From Acidobacteriota bacterium (GTDB lineage Bacteria; Acidobacteriota; Thermoanaerobaculia; Multivoradales; JAHEKO01), in assembly GCA_006227875.1 (NCBI GenBank), contig SBFI01000118.1, forward strand, positions 1 to 5,452: a DNA stretch of 5,452 nt, given 5' to 3'. Shown piece after piece: positions 1-5,452 of the stretch. Both the position numbers and the translations under genes were made by a program. The stretch's first letter is position 1; every line of letters begins with the position of its first letter. The notes beneath the pieces were generated by a model, which saw only the letters and a list, made by a program, of their open reading frames with translations, made no database searches and had not been told where the DNA came from.

Positions 1-153
1 ACCTACGACAACCGCTCCACAGCAACGCGTCCGAGCCCCCATTATCGCGAGCCCGACCTCGAGCGTCACCTGCCCGCCTTCGTGGTGGAGACTTCATTCC
101 TGCTGCGCAACGGCATGCAGGAGTACGTCCTAGCCAGACGATCATCGCCTTGA
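1..153 (+). CDS. 3' end of an unrecognised protein (partial)
   Basis: The frame is open from the left edge to a TGA at 151-153 and gives a 50-residue C-terminal piece. Codon third positions are mostly G or C, as in the clear genes downstream, which supports real coding. The tail is charged and mixed (a PDLERHLP stretch, then FVVETSFLLRNGMQEYVLARR) with no membrane segment or motif that I can tie to a family. It ends 27 bases before the M16 peptidase start on the same strand, so it may be the preceding gene of the same operon. The start and most of the protein lie outside the window, and I do not assign a function. Confidence 0.6.
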   Translation, partial: TYDNRSTATRPSPHYREPDLERHLPAFVVETSFLLRNGMQEYVLARRSSP

Positions 154-180
154 CAAGAGCTCCCTCCGCGCACGCCGGTC

Positions 181-1458
181 ATGAGCACTACCGATCACCC
201 CGCGACTAGACTCCCGATCGAGGAGCACACACTCGGCAACGGTCTGCGAGTGGTTCTGCAACCCGACTCGACCCTGCCGCTGGTAGCCATAAACCTCTGG
301 TATCACGTCGGCTCGAAGAACGAGCGCCCGGGCCGCACGGGTTTTGCCCACCTCTTCGAGCACATGCTGTTTCAGGGCAGCGAGCACGTGGGTACAAACG
401 ATCACTTTCGGTACGTACAACAGGTCGGCGGGGTAGCCAACGGCTCGACCTGGTACGACCGGACCAACTATTACGAGACCCTGCCGGCAAACCAGATGGA
501 GTTGGGCTTGTGGCTGGAGGCCGACCGCATGGGCTTTCTACTCCCGGCCCTCGATGAGAGCAAGCTCGAGAACCAACGTGAAGTGGTCATGAACGAGCGG
601 CGTCAGCATGTCGACAATCAGCCCTATGGACGTGCGATGGAGAGGGTCCACGAGCTGCTCTACCCGCCCGGACATCCCTATCACTGGCCGGTGATCGGCT
701 ATATGGAGGACATTGCGGCGGCCACACTCGTGGAGATCGAGGAGTTCTTCCGCACCTACTACGTACCCGACAATGCGGTGCTCTCTCTAGTGGGAGATGT
801 CGAACCGGCCGCAGCCCTGGCCGCGATCGAAAGGTATTTTGGGGAGATTCCGAGCGGTGGCGGCATCGACAAGGTGACCGCCGAGCCTGTCCAACTGGCG
901 GCAGAGCAGCGCGAAGTCCTTGCCGACGATGTCCAACTGGCGCGGGTCTATCTGGCCTTTCCGGCGGCGGCCTTCGGTGAGCCGGAATGGTACGCAGCGG
1001 ACCTTCTGTCCACCGCGCTTACCGGGGGAAAGTCGAGTCCGCTCTACAAAGATCTGGTCTACACCCGCGAGCTGGCCCAGGACGTTGTTTCTTATGTTCT
1101 TCCCCTGGAGATCGGCTCCACCTTCATTATCGTCGCCACGGTCAAACCCGACATCGATCCCCAGGAGGTCGAGAAGGTCATCGGCGAGCACCTCGAGAAG
1201 ACCGCCGACGCTCCCCCGCAGCAGGAGCTCGAGCGCGCCCGCAACCAGCTGCTCACCGCCCACCATGATGGACTTCAAGCGGTCGAGCAACGAGCCGATC
1301 TGCTGTCGCTCTACACCACCTATTTCTCGGATCCCTCCCGCCTCGACAGGGAGATGGAGTCCTACGAGAAGCTGACCGGCGAAGACCTGGCCCGTTTTGG
1401 CCGTACCCGGCTGGTACCCGACAACCGGGTTTCACTCCACGTGGTGCCCAAGGAGTAG
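181..1458 (+). CDS. M16B family zinc metallopeptidase, catalytic (HxxEH) subunit
   Basis: The product is a 425-residue M16 (pitrilysin/processing-peptidase-like) zinc peptidase of usual M16B length. The N-terminal M16 domain opens with a LGNGLRVVLQ strand (18-27). It carries the inverted zinc motif His57-Leu-Phe-Glu60-His61, with Glu60 as catalytic base and His57 and His61 as ligands. Glu139 in REVVMNERRQ is the likely third ligand; the gap from His61 is about one residue longer than the usual 76. The C-terminal M16 domain covers about 180-360 and lacks the RxxxGxxY-type partner motif. No signal peptide or membrane segment is visible, so a cytoplasmic location is inferred. M16B enzymes degrade or process peptides as dimers, and the next gene encodes the expected partner. 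ATG 181 is the first start codon after the in-frame stop at 151 and matches the family N-terminus, although I see no clear Shine-Dalgarno before it. The substrate is unknown. Confidence 0.93.
   Translation: MSTTDHPATRLPIEEHTLGNGLRVVLQPDSTLPLVAINLWYHVGSKNERPGRTGFAHLFEHMLFQGSEHVGTNDHFRYVQQVGGVANGSTWYDRTNYYETLPANQMELGLWLEADRMGFLLPALDESKLENQREVVMNERRQHVDNQPYGRAMERVHELLYPPGHPYHWPVIGYMEDIAAATLVEIEEFFRTYYVPDNAVLSLVGDVEPAAALAAIERYFGEIPSGGGIDKVTAEPVQLAAEQREVLADDVQLARVYLAFPAAAFGEPEWYAADLLSTALTGGKSSPLYKDLVYTRELAQDVVSYVLPLEIGSTFIIVATVKPDIDPQEVEKVIGEHLEKTADAPPQQELERARNQLLTAHHDGLQAVEQRADLLSLYTTYFSDPSRLDREMESYEKLTGEDLARFGRTRLVPDNRVSLHVVPKE
1450..1455 (+). promoter_or_regulatory. Ribosome binding site of the second M16 gene, inside the end of the first
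   Basis: AAGGAG forms the Lys-Glu codons just before the TAG stop (1456-1458) of the first M16 gene. It sits 6 bases before the CTG at 1462 and 3 bases before the CTG at 1459. The 6-base spacing is near ideal and favours CTG 1462 as the start of the second gene. Termination and re-initiation within a few bases would couple synthesis of the two subunits. Confidence 0.6.
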
Positions 1459-1461
1459 CTG

Positions 1462-2871
1462 CTGGCCACTGTCGTCGATCGCTCGACTCTGCCTCGACCC
1501 GGTCCGCCACGCCGGGTCCGGTTCCCCCTGTTCGAGCGCTTTCGGCTCGCCAACGGACTGGAGATCTACGCCGCACCTATCTGTCGCAGTCCGCTGGTGC
1601 AGCTGGAGCTGCTCAGTCGTGGGGGCGGCGGGCAGCAGGATCCGCACTCCCGCGCAGGGCTCGCCACACTCACCGCTGGCCTACTCGACGAGGGCACGAG
1701 GGACTCCTCGGCGCTCGAGCTCGCCGCGAGGGTCGAGAAGCTTGGTGGCTATCTGACCAGTGGAGCCGACTGGGATGTGGCCCATGTCAGCACCGGGATG
1801 CTTTCCAAACACCTCGAGCACGGGTTGCAGCTCCTGGCAGAGGTCGCAACCCTTGCCAACTTCCCGCCGGCCGAGGTGGCTCGCTTGCAGCGCCAACGGC
1901 AGGCCGAGCTTCAGCGTCGTCTCGCCCAACCGGCCTCGCTGGCCTCTATCGCTCTGCTGCAACTCATTTATGGAGAGACTCCCTACGGATATTCCCTCCT
2001 CGGCACGACCAAGACAGTCGCCTCCATTTCGCGCGATGACATTCTCGATTTCCACCGGCGTCATTATGGCCCGGCGGATGCGGTGCTGATCGCGGTGGGA
2101 AATTTCGACCTGGCACAGCTTCAGGCACTCGCCGCGACGGCCTTCTCGGGCTGGAGCGGCTCCACCCGCGTCGACGCGGTCGATCTTTCCCCGCTGCCGC
2201 GCTCGGAACCGACTATCGAGATCGTCGATCGGCCCGACGCCGCCCAGACCGAGTTGCGTCTCGGACACGAAGGTCCGCCAAGGAACTGCGCCGACTATGC
2301 CGCGCTGCGGGTACTCAACTCGCTGCTTGGCGGCAAGTTCACCAGCCGTATCAACCTCAACCTGCGCGAGCGTCACGGCTTTACCTATGGTGCCCACAGC
2401 AGGATCGCCGAGCGCCTCGGTCCCGGACCCTTCATGGTGTCGACCGCGGTTGCCACTGACGCGGTGGCCAGGTCCGTCACCGAGATTCGTGGTGAGCTTC
2501 AACGTATCCGCGAGGAGCCGGTCGTCGGTACCGAGCTGGATGAGACCAAGGGTTATCTCCTTGGGGTCTTCCCCTACTCCCTGCAGAAGCTCGACGGCAT
2601 CACGTCGCGGCTGGGTGACCTCGCCGTCTTCTCGCTCCCCGACGACTACTACACCGCCCTCCACGACGAGATCGACGGGGTCGACAGCCGGCAGATCGGT
2701 GAGGTGGCGAGAAAATATCTCCACCCCGACCGGCTCGCGATAGTGGCCGTGGGGCCGGCGGAGGAGCTCGCTCCACAGCTCGAACCCCTGGGTCCGATCA
2801 GGATCAGACCGGCACTCGAAGTCGACTCCGATCAGCCGCCGTCACCGCCGCCGAGCGGGCCTCACGACTGA
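1462..2871 (+). CDS. M16B family peptidase, non-zinc (Arg/Tyr) partner subunit; probable CTG start
   Basis: From CTG 1462 the product is 469 residues, the normal size for an M16B partner chain. The N-terminal stretch (FERFRLANGLEIYAAP, 24-39) is the conserved first strand of the fold and lies upstream of the first conventional start, a GTG at 1597 that would cut it off. No in-frame ATG, GTG or TTG occurs between the upstream stop (1458) and 1597. The zinc motif is lost: Thr69, Ala72 and Gly73 stand where the partner has His, Glu and His. The second domain keeps GGKFTSRINLNLRERHGFTYG, with Arg302 and Tyr309, the pair that completes the active site in M16B heterodimers. The tail is proline-rich (PPSPPPSGP). 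No signal peptide is visible. It should pair with the product of the preceding gene. The family and role are secure; the exact start is inferred, and CTG 1459 is the alternative. Confidence 0.88.
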   Translation: MATVVDRSTLPRPGPPRRVRFPLFERFRLANGLEIYAAPICRSPLVQLELLSRGGGGQQDPHSRAGLATLTAGLLDEGTRDSSALELAARVEKLGGYLTSGADWDVAHVSTGMLSKHLEHGLQLLAEVATLANFPPAEVARLQRQRQAELQRRLAQPASLASIALLQLIYGETPYGYSLLGTTKTVASISRDDILDFHRRHYGPADAVLIAVGNFDLAQLQALAATAFSGWSGSTRVDAVDLSPLPRSEPTIEIVDRPDAAQTELRLGHEGPPRNCADYAALRVLNSLLGGKFTSRINLNLRERHGFTYGAHSRIAERLGPGPFMVSTAVATDAVARSVTEIRGELQRIREEPVVGTELDETKGYLLGVFPYSLQKLDGITSRLGDLAVFSLPDDYYTALHDEIDGVDSRQIGEVARKYLHPDRLAIVAVGPAEELAPQLEPLGPIRIRPALEVDSDQPPSPPPSGPHD

Positions 2872-2880
2872 CTCCCAAAC

Positions 2881-2893
2881 CATTGATTCAATG
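2881..2893. repeat. 13-base perfect inverted repeat, possible operator
   Basis: CATTGA-T-TCAATG is a perfect dyad with a one-base centre, ten bases after the stop of the second M16 gene. A one-base centre cannot form a full hairpin loop, so if it is functional a dimeric DNA-binding protein site is more likely. It lies well upstream of the -10 candidate at 2941. A chance origin is quite possible at this length. Confidence 0.25.
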
Positions 2894-2912
2894 CGGGTTA
2901 CCACTCCACCGA

Positions 2913-2931
2913 GGCACCCTCATCGGGTGCC
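2913..2931 (+). terminator. GC-rich hairpin downstream of the M16 pair (weak terminator candidate)
   Basis: GGCACCC (2913-2919) pairs perfectly with GGGTGCC (2925-2931) across a five-base TCATC loop. The nearest T-rich run (2946-2953) starts about 14 bases after the stem, so it does not form a canonical intrinsic terminator. It could slow or end M16 transcription. It also covers where a -35 element for the EF-G-like gene would fall, so it may act as a regulatory site instead. Confidence 0.3.
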
Positions 2932-2937
2932 GCCGTA

Positions 2938-2946
2938 TGGTATAGT
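2938..2946 (+). promoter_or_regulatory. Candidate extended -10 promoter for the EF-G-like gene
   Basis: TGG followed by TATAGT (2941-2946) matches the extended -10 pattern TGnTATAAT with one mismatch. No -35 resembling TTGACA lies 16-18 bases upstream, which is tolerable for an extended -10. Transcription from here would begin near 2953, giving a leader of about 29 bases before ATG 2982. The local AT-rich patch stands out in otherwise GC-rich DNA. Confidence 0.4.
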
Positions 2947-2964
2947 TTTTGTTTCGCTGCGATC

Positions 2965-2973
2965 AAAAGGAGG
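2965..2973 (+). promoter_or_regulatory. Strong ribosome binding site that sets the EF-G-like start
   Basis: AAAAGGAGG is a near-complete anti-16S match and lies 8 bases before ATG 2982. It decides for that ATG over the in-frame TTG at 2949, which lies before the Shine-Dalgarno and next to the likely transcription start. Confidence 0.8.
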
Positions 2974-2981
2974 CCCAGAGG

Positions 2982-5273
2982 ATGCAGGTCGACAGCCCTG
3001 AGAACATTCGCAACATTGCCCTGACCGGGCACAACGATACCGGCAAAACCACTCTGGCGAGCGCGCTGCTTTACACCGGCGGAGTCGTCAACCGGCTGAA
3101 CCGAGTCGAGGATGGGAACACCTTCACCGACTTCGATCCGGAAGAGATCGAGCGCGGCATCTCCATCGGCTTGGCCACGTGCTTTGTCCCCTGGAACCAG
3201 AACAAGATCAATCTCCTGGACTGCCCGGGCTACGGGATCTTCTTTGCCGAAACCAGTAGCGCCATGCGGGCCGCAGATGCCGCAGTTCTTTGTGTCAGCG
3301 CCTCCGCCGGCGTCGAGGTGACAACAGAGAAGGTGTGGTCTTTTGCCAAGGAGATCGAGCTCCCGGTTTTGATTCACCTCAACAAGATGGACCAGGAGAG
3401 AGCCGAGCTCCAGGGAGATCTGGATCAGCTCAAAGAGGCTTTTGGCCGCGAGGTGGTCCCCATCCAGCTGCCCATCGGCAAGTCACACGATTTCGAAGGC
3501 GTGGTCGACCTGATCCACGAGAAGGCCGTCATCTTTACCAAGGACGGCAACGGCAAGGGCAAGGAGGCAGAGGTCCCGGAGGAGATGAAGGAAGAGGTCG
3601 CCACCTGGCGTACCACCCTCATCGAGGCAGTGGCCGAGACCGACGATGCCTTGCTCGAAGAGTTCTTCGAGGAAGGCACACTACCGACAGGCGATCTGGT
3701 GGCCGGGCTCAAAAGTGCAGTGGCCGAGCGCAAGCTCTTCCCGGTCACGCTCGGTTCGTCCGCTCACGGCATTGGCAGCTCGACGCTCATGGACGCTATC
3801 TCAGAGCTCCTCCCCTCCCCCGTCGACCGCCCCGACTTCCCCGCCACCAACATCGGCGGCGATCCAGTGACTGTCGAATGCTCACCCGACCAACCGGTCA
3901 GCGCCCTGGTTTTCAAGACCTTGAGTGACCCCTTCACCGGCAAGGTTTCGCTGCTGCGGGTGGTCAGCGGGACACTTCCATCCGACAGCCCGGTGTGGAA
4001 CGTCCAAAAAGAGAAGGACGAGAAGGTCGGCCATCTGATGGTCATGCAGGGCAAGCAGGGAACCCAGGTACCCAAACTGGTAACCGGCGACATCGGGGGA
4101 GTGGCCAAGTTGAAGCTCGCCTCCTCCGGCGACACCCTCTGCGACAAGAGCCGCCCGGTCAAGCTCGGCTGGATCGAGGAGGCCGAGCCCGCCATCGCCT
4201 TCGCCATCGAGCCCAAGGCCAAGGGCGACGAAGAGAAGATCAGCGAGTCCCTGACTCGACTCATGGAGGAAGATCCGACTCTCCATGCCGGTCGGGACCC
4301 GGAGACGGGCGAGTTTCTATTGTCCGGAAGCGGGCAACTGCACGTCGAGATCGCCATTGCCAAGCTCAAGAAGCGGTTTCATGTCGAAGTCATTCTCCAC
4401 CCGCCAAAGGTTCCGTATCGCGAGACCATCCGCAAGACGGCCGCGGGACACGGTCGCCACAAGAAGCAGACCGGTGGGCGGGGCCAATTCGCCGACTGCC
4501 GAATCCAGATCGAGCCGCTGAAAAACGGCGAGGAGTTCGACTTCGTCGACGAGATCTTTGGCGGCTCCATCCCCCAGGGCTTCCGACCGGCTGTTCAGAA
4601 GGGCATCCAGGAAGCGCGGGCACGCGGCTTTTTGGCCGGTTACAAGGTAGTCGGATTTCGTGTCCGGCTGCAGGACGGACAGTTTCACCAGGTCGACTCT
4701 TCCGAGATGGCCTTCAAGATCGCCGGCTCCCTCGCCTTCAAAGACGCCATGGCGCAGGCCGCGGCGACGATTCTGGAGCCCATCATGAAGGTGGAGATAA
4801 CGACCACCGAGGAGTTCATGGGCGACATCATGGGCGACCTCTCCCAGCGCCGAGGCCGCCCCCAGGGCATGGAGAGCAAGAGCAGTGGGTCTCAGGTCGT
4901 CAGTGCCGTGGTTCCGATGGCGGAGATGCTCGACTATGCGCCGGCGCTCAGATCAATGACCCAGGGCCGCTCCAGCTTTCACATGGAGCTCTCGCACTAC
5001 GAAGAGGTGCCGCGGCAGATCCAGGAAAAGATCATCGCCGAAGCCAAACAGAAGAAGGAACCAGCCCGTACGTCTCTTCGACCAATAGACAAAACGACCG
5101 GCCAGCTGGCCGGTCGTTTCTCTTGCATTCGTTTTGGCAGAGCGCTGGAGATCGTATCTCAGCCCTTCTTCTCGGATTCGGCGCCGACCGACTCCCCCAA
5201 CTCGACAAACTCCACCATCGCCATCTCGGCTCCGTCGCCCTGGCGAGGGCCCAGTTTGACTATCCGCAGGTAG
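2982..5273 (+). CDS. EF-G-like translational GTPase (EF-G2/FusA2-type paralogue); 3' end suspect
   Basis: The product is a five-domain translation factor of the EF-G family. From ATG 2982, the G domain holds the P-loop GHNDTGKT (16-23), ERGISI of switch I (57-62), DCPGY of switch II (80-84), NKMD (134-137) and a GSSAHG G5 loop near 258. A G' insert lies between NKMD and G5. Domain II spans about 295-390, domain III 400-475 and domain IV 475-600, with the tip motif GGRGQF (498-503) and [13 protein letters not shown]. Domain V follows, through SHYEEVP near 677. DCPGY replaces the DTPGH of canonical EF-G, so the histidine of switch II is a tyrosine; this suggests a paralogue, not the main translocase. 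The natural end should be near residue 694 (about nt 5065), after [12 protein letters not shown]. The remaining 69 or so residues read through a terminator and antisense rplQ and resemble no EF-G sequence. A TAG at 5086-5088 lies one frame away, so a small indel is likely. The family is sure; the exact role is not. Confidence 0.93.
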   Translation: MQVDSPENIRNIALTGHNDTGKTTLASALLYTGGVVNRLNRVEDGNTFTDFDPEEIERGISIGLATCFVPWNQNKINLLDCPGYGIFFAETSSAMRAADAAVLCVSASAGVEVTTEKVWSFAKEIELPVLIHLNKMDQERAELQGDLDQLKEAFGREVVPIQLPIGKSHDFEGVVDLIHEKAVIFTKDGNGKGKEAEVPEEMKEEVATWRTTLIEAVAETDDALLEEFFEEGTLPTGDLVAGLKSAVAERKLFPVTLGSSAHGIGSSTLMDAISELLPSPVDRPDFPATNIGGDPVTVECSPDQPVSALVFKTLSDPFTGKVSLLRVVSGTLPSDSPVWNVQKEKDEKVGHLMVMQGKQGTQVPKLVTGDIGGVAKLKLASSGDTLCDKSRPVKLGWIEEAEPAIAFAIEPKAKGDEEKISESLTRLMEEDPTLHAGRDPETGEFLLSGSGQLHVEIAIAKLKKRFHVEVILHPPKVPYRETIRKTAAGHGRHKKQTGGRGQFADCRIQIEPLKNGEEFDFVDEIFGGSIPQGFRPAVQKGIQEARARGFLAGYKVVGFRVRLQDGQFHQVDSSEMAFKIAGSLAFKDAMAQAAATILEPIMKVEITTTEEFMGDIMGDLSQRRGRPQGMESKSSGSQVVSAVVPMAEMLDYAPALRSMTQGRSSFHMELSHYEEVPRQIQEKIIAEAKQKKEPARTSLRPIDKTTGQLAGRFSCIRFGRALEIVSQPFFSDSAPTDSPNSTNSTIAISAPSPWRGPSLTIRR
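5092..5119. terminator. Bidirectional intrinsic terminator between the EF-G-like gene and rplQ
   Basis: These 28 bases form a perfect palindrome centred at 5105/5106: AAACGACCGGCCAG pairs with CTGGCCGGTCGTTT. In RNA this gives a GC-rich stem of about nine pairs flanked by A/U pairs around an AGCT loop. On the + strand TTTCTCTT follows; on the - strand TTTTGTCTATT follows, so it should stop both convergent transcripts. It begins 39 bases after the rplQ stop and about 25 bases after the expected end of EF-G homology, a normal position for both genes. Confidence 0.88.
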
Positions 5274-5452
5274 CCGCCCGGCCGTTCCTCGAACCTCGGC
5301 GCGATCTCGTCAAAGACCTTTTTGACCAGATCACGGCGGGGCAGCCATCGATTTACCTGCCGCCGGGCGTGAAGCGTGTCCTTCTTGCCTTGAGTCACGA
5401 GCTTCTCGGCAATCGGGCGCAGCTCCTTGGCCTTGGGCAAGGTCGTCCTGAT
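5159..5452 (-). CDS. rplQ: 50S ribosomal protein bL17, C-terminal part (partial)
   Basis: On the - strand the frame is open from the right edge to a TGA at 5161-5159, giving 97 residues. It begins [20 protein letters not shown], which is the conserved middle of bL17, and continues through [38 protein letters not shown] and [10 protein letters not shown], with a short charged tail. bL17 is a large-subunit protein near the peptide exit tunnel. In most bacteria rplQ is the last gene of the rpsM-rpsK-rpsD-rpoA-rplQ operon, which fits the terminator just after it. The missing N-terminus (roughly 25-30 residues by family comparison) lies beyond the window. The gene is convergent with the EF-G-like gene, whose frame overlaps its 3' end by 115 bases. 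Confidence 0.96.
   Translation of the reverse strand: MRTTLPKAKELRPIAEKLVTQGKKDTLHARRQVNRWLPRRDLVKKVFDEIAPRFEERPGGYLRIVKLGPRQGDGAEMAMVEFVELGESVGAESEKKG

Noticed and set aside
787..1290. A 167-codon - strand frame inside the first M16 gene
   Set aside because: It is a codon-bias shadow of the C-terminal M16 domain, with low-complexity Gly/Leu/Asp content and no family features.
1597..1599. GTG at 1597 as the start of the second M16 gene
   Set aside because: It would remove the conserved first strand of the M16 domain, and no Shine-Dalgarno lies at a proper distance before it.
1681..2724. A 347-codon open frame on the - strand opposite the second M16 gene
   Set aside because: It is antisense to a gene with clear family motifs. 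Long antisense frames are common in GC-rich DNA with this codon bias, and the translation shows no recognisable domain and no ribosome binding site.
2949..2981. TTG at 2949 as the start of the EF-G-like gene
   Set aside because: It precedes the strong Shine-Dalgarno at 2965-2973, lies at or before the likely transcription start, and adds 11 residues (FRCDQKEAQR region) not expected in the family.
3764..4369. A 201-codon - strand frame opposite the EF-G-like gene
   Set aside because: It lies fully antisense to conserved EF-G domains, and its Ser- and Pro-rich translation is typical of an antisense artefact.
5438..5440. TTG at 5440 (- strand) as the start of a short protein
   Set aside because: The frame continues upstream to the window edge as IRTT, matching the middle of bL17, so the gene is simply cut by the edge.

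Overview
This window is high-GC bacterial DNA with dense protein-coding content and no mobile element, CRISPR array, rRNA or tRNA that I can see. The gene content (a cytoplasmic-type M16B peptidase pair, an EF-G paralogue and bL17) would fit an environmental, Acidobacteriota-like lineage. That assignment is only an inference from the general look of the proteins; nothing in the window fixes the taxon.

Layout from left to right. Positions 1-153 hold the last 50 codons of an unrecognised + strand gene. After a 27-base gap come two + strand M16 peptidase genes. The first (181-1458) carries the zinc-binding HxxEH motif. The second (about 1462-2871) has lost that motif but carries the Arg/Tyr pair of the partner subunit. 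Together they look like a classical M16B heterodimer in which one chain supplies the zinc and the other helps shape the active site. The second gene has no ATG, GTG or TTG at a sensible place. A Shine-Dalgarno sequence inside the last two sense codons of the first gene points to a CTG start at 1462.

A 110-base gap (2872-2981) contains a short perfect palindrome, a GC-rich hairpin, an extended -10 promoter candidate and a strong ribosome binding site. It leads into a complete EF-G-like translational GTPase (ATG at 2982). The P-loop and the DCPGY switch II motif mark it as an EF-G2/FusA2-type paralogue rather than the main fusA product.

The right end holds the 3' part of rplQ (bL17) on the - strand, convergent with the EF-G-like gene. 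A near-ideal bidirectional intrinsic terminator (5092-5119) lies between the two natural gene ends. However, the EF-G-like frame has no stop before that terminator. It runs through the terminator and 115 bases into antisense rplQ, which suggests either a small frameshift near 5030-5085 or a non-stop transcript.

I did not find a convincing undescribed system. The points most worth checking are the CTG start with translational coupling in the M16 pair, and the missing stop codon of the EF-G-like gene.
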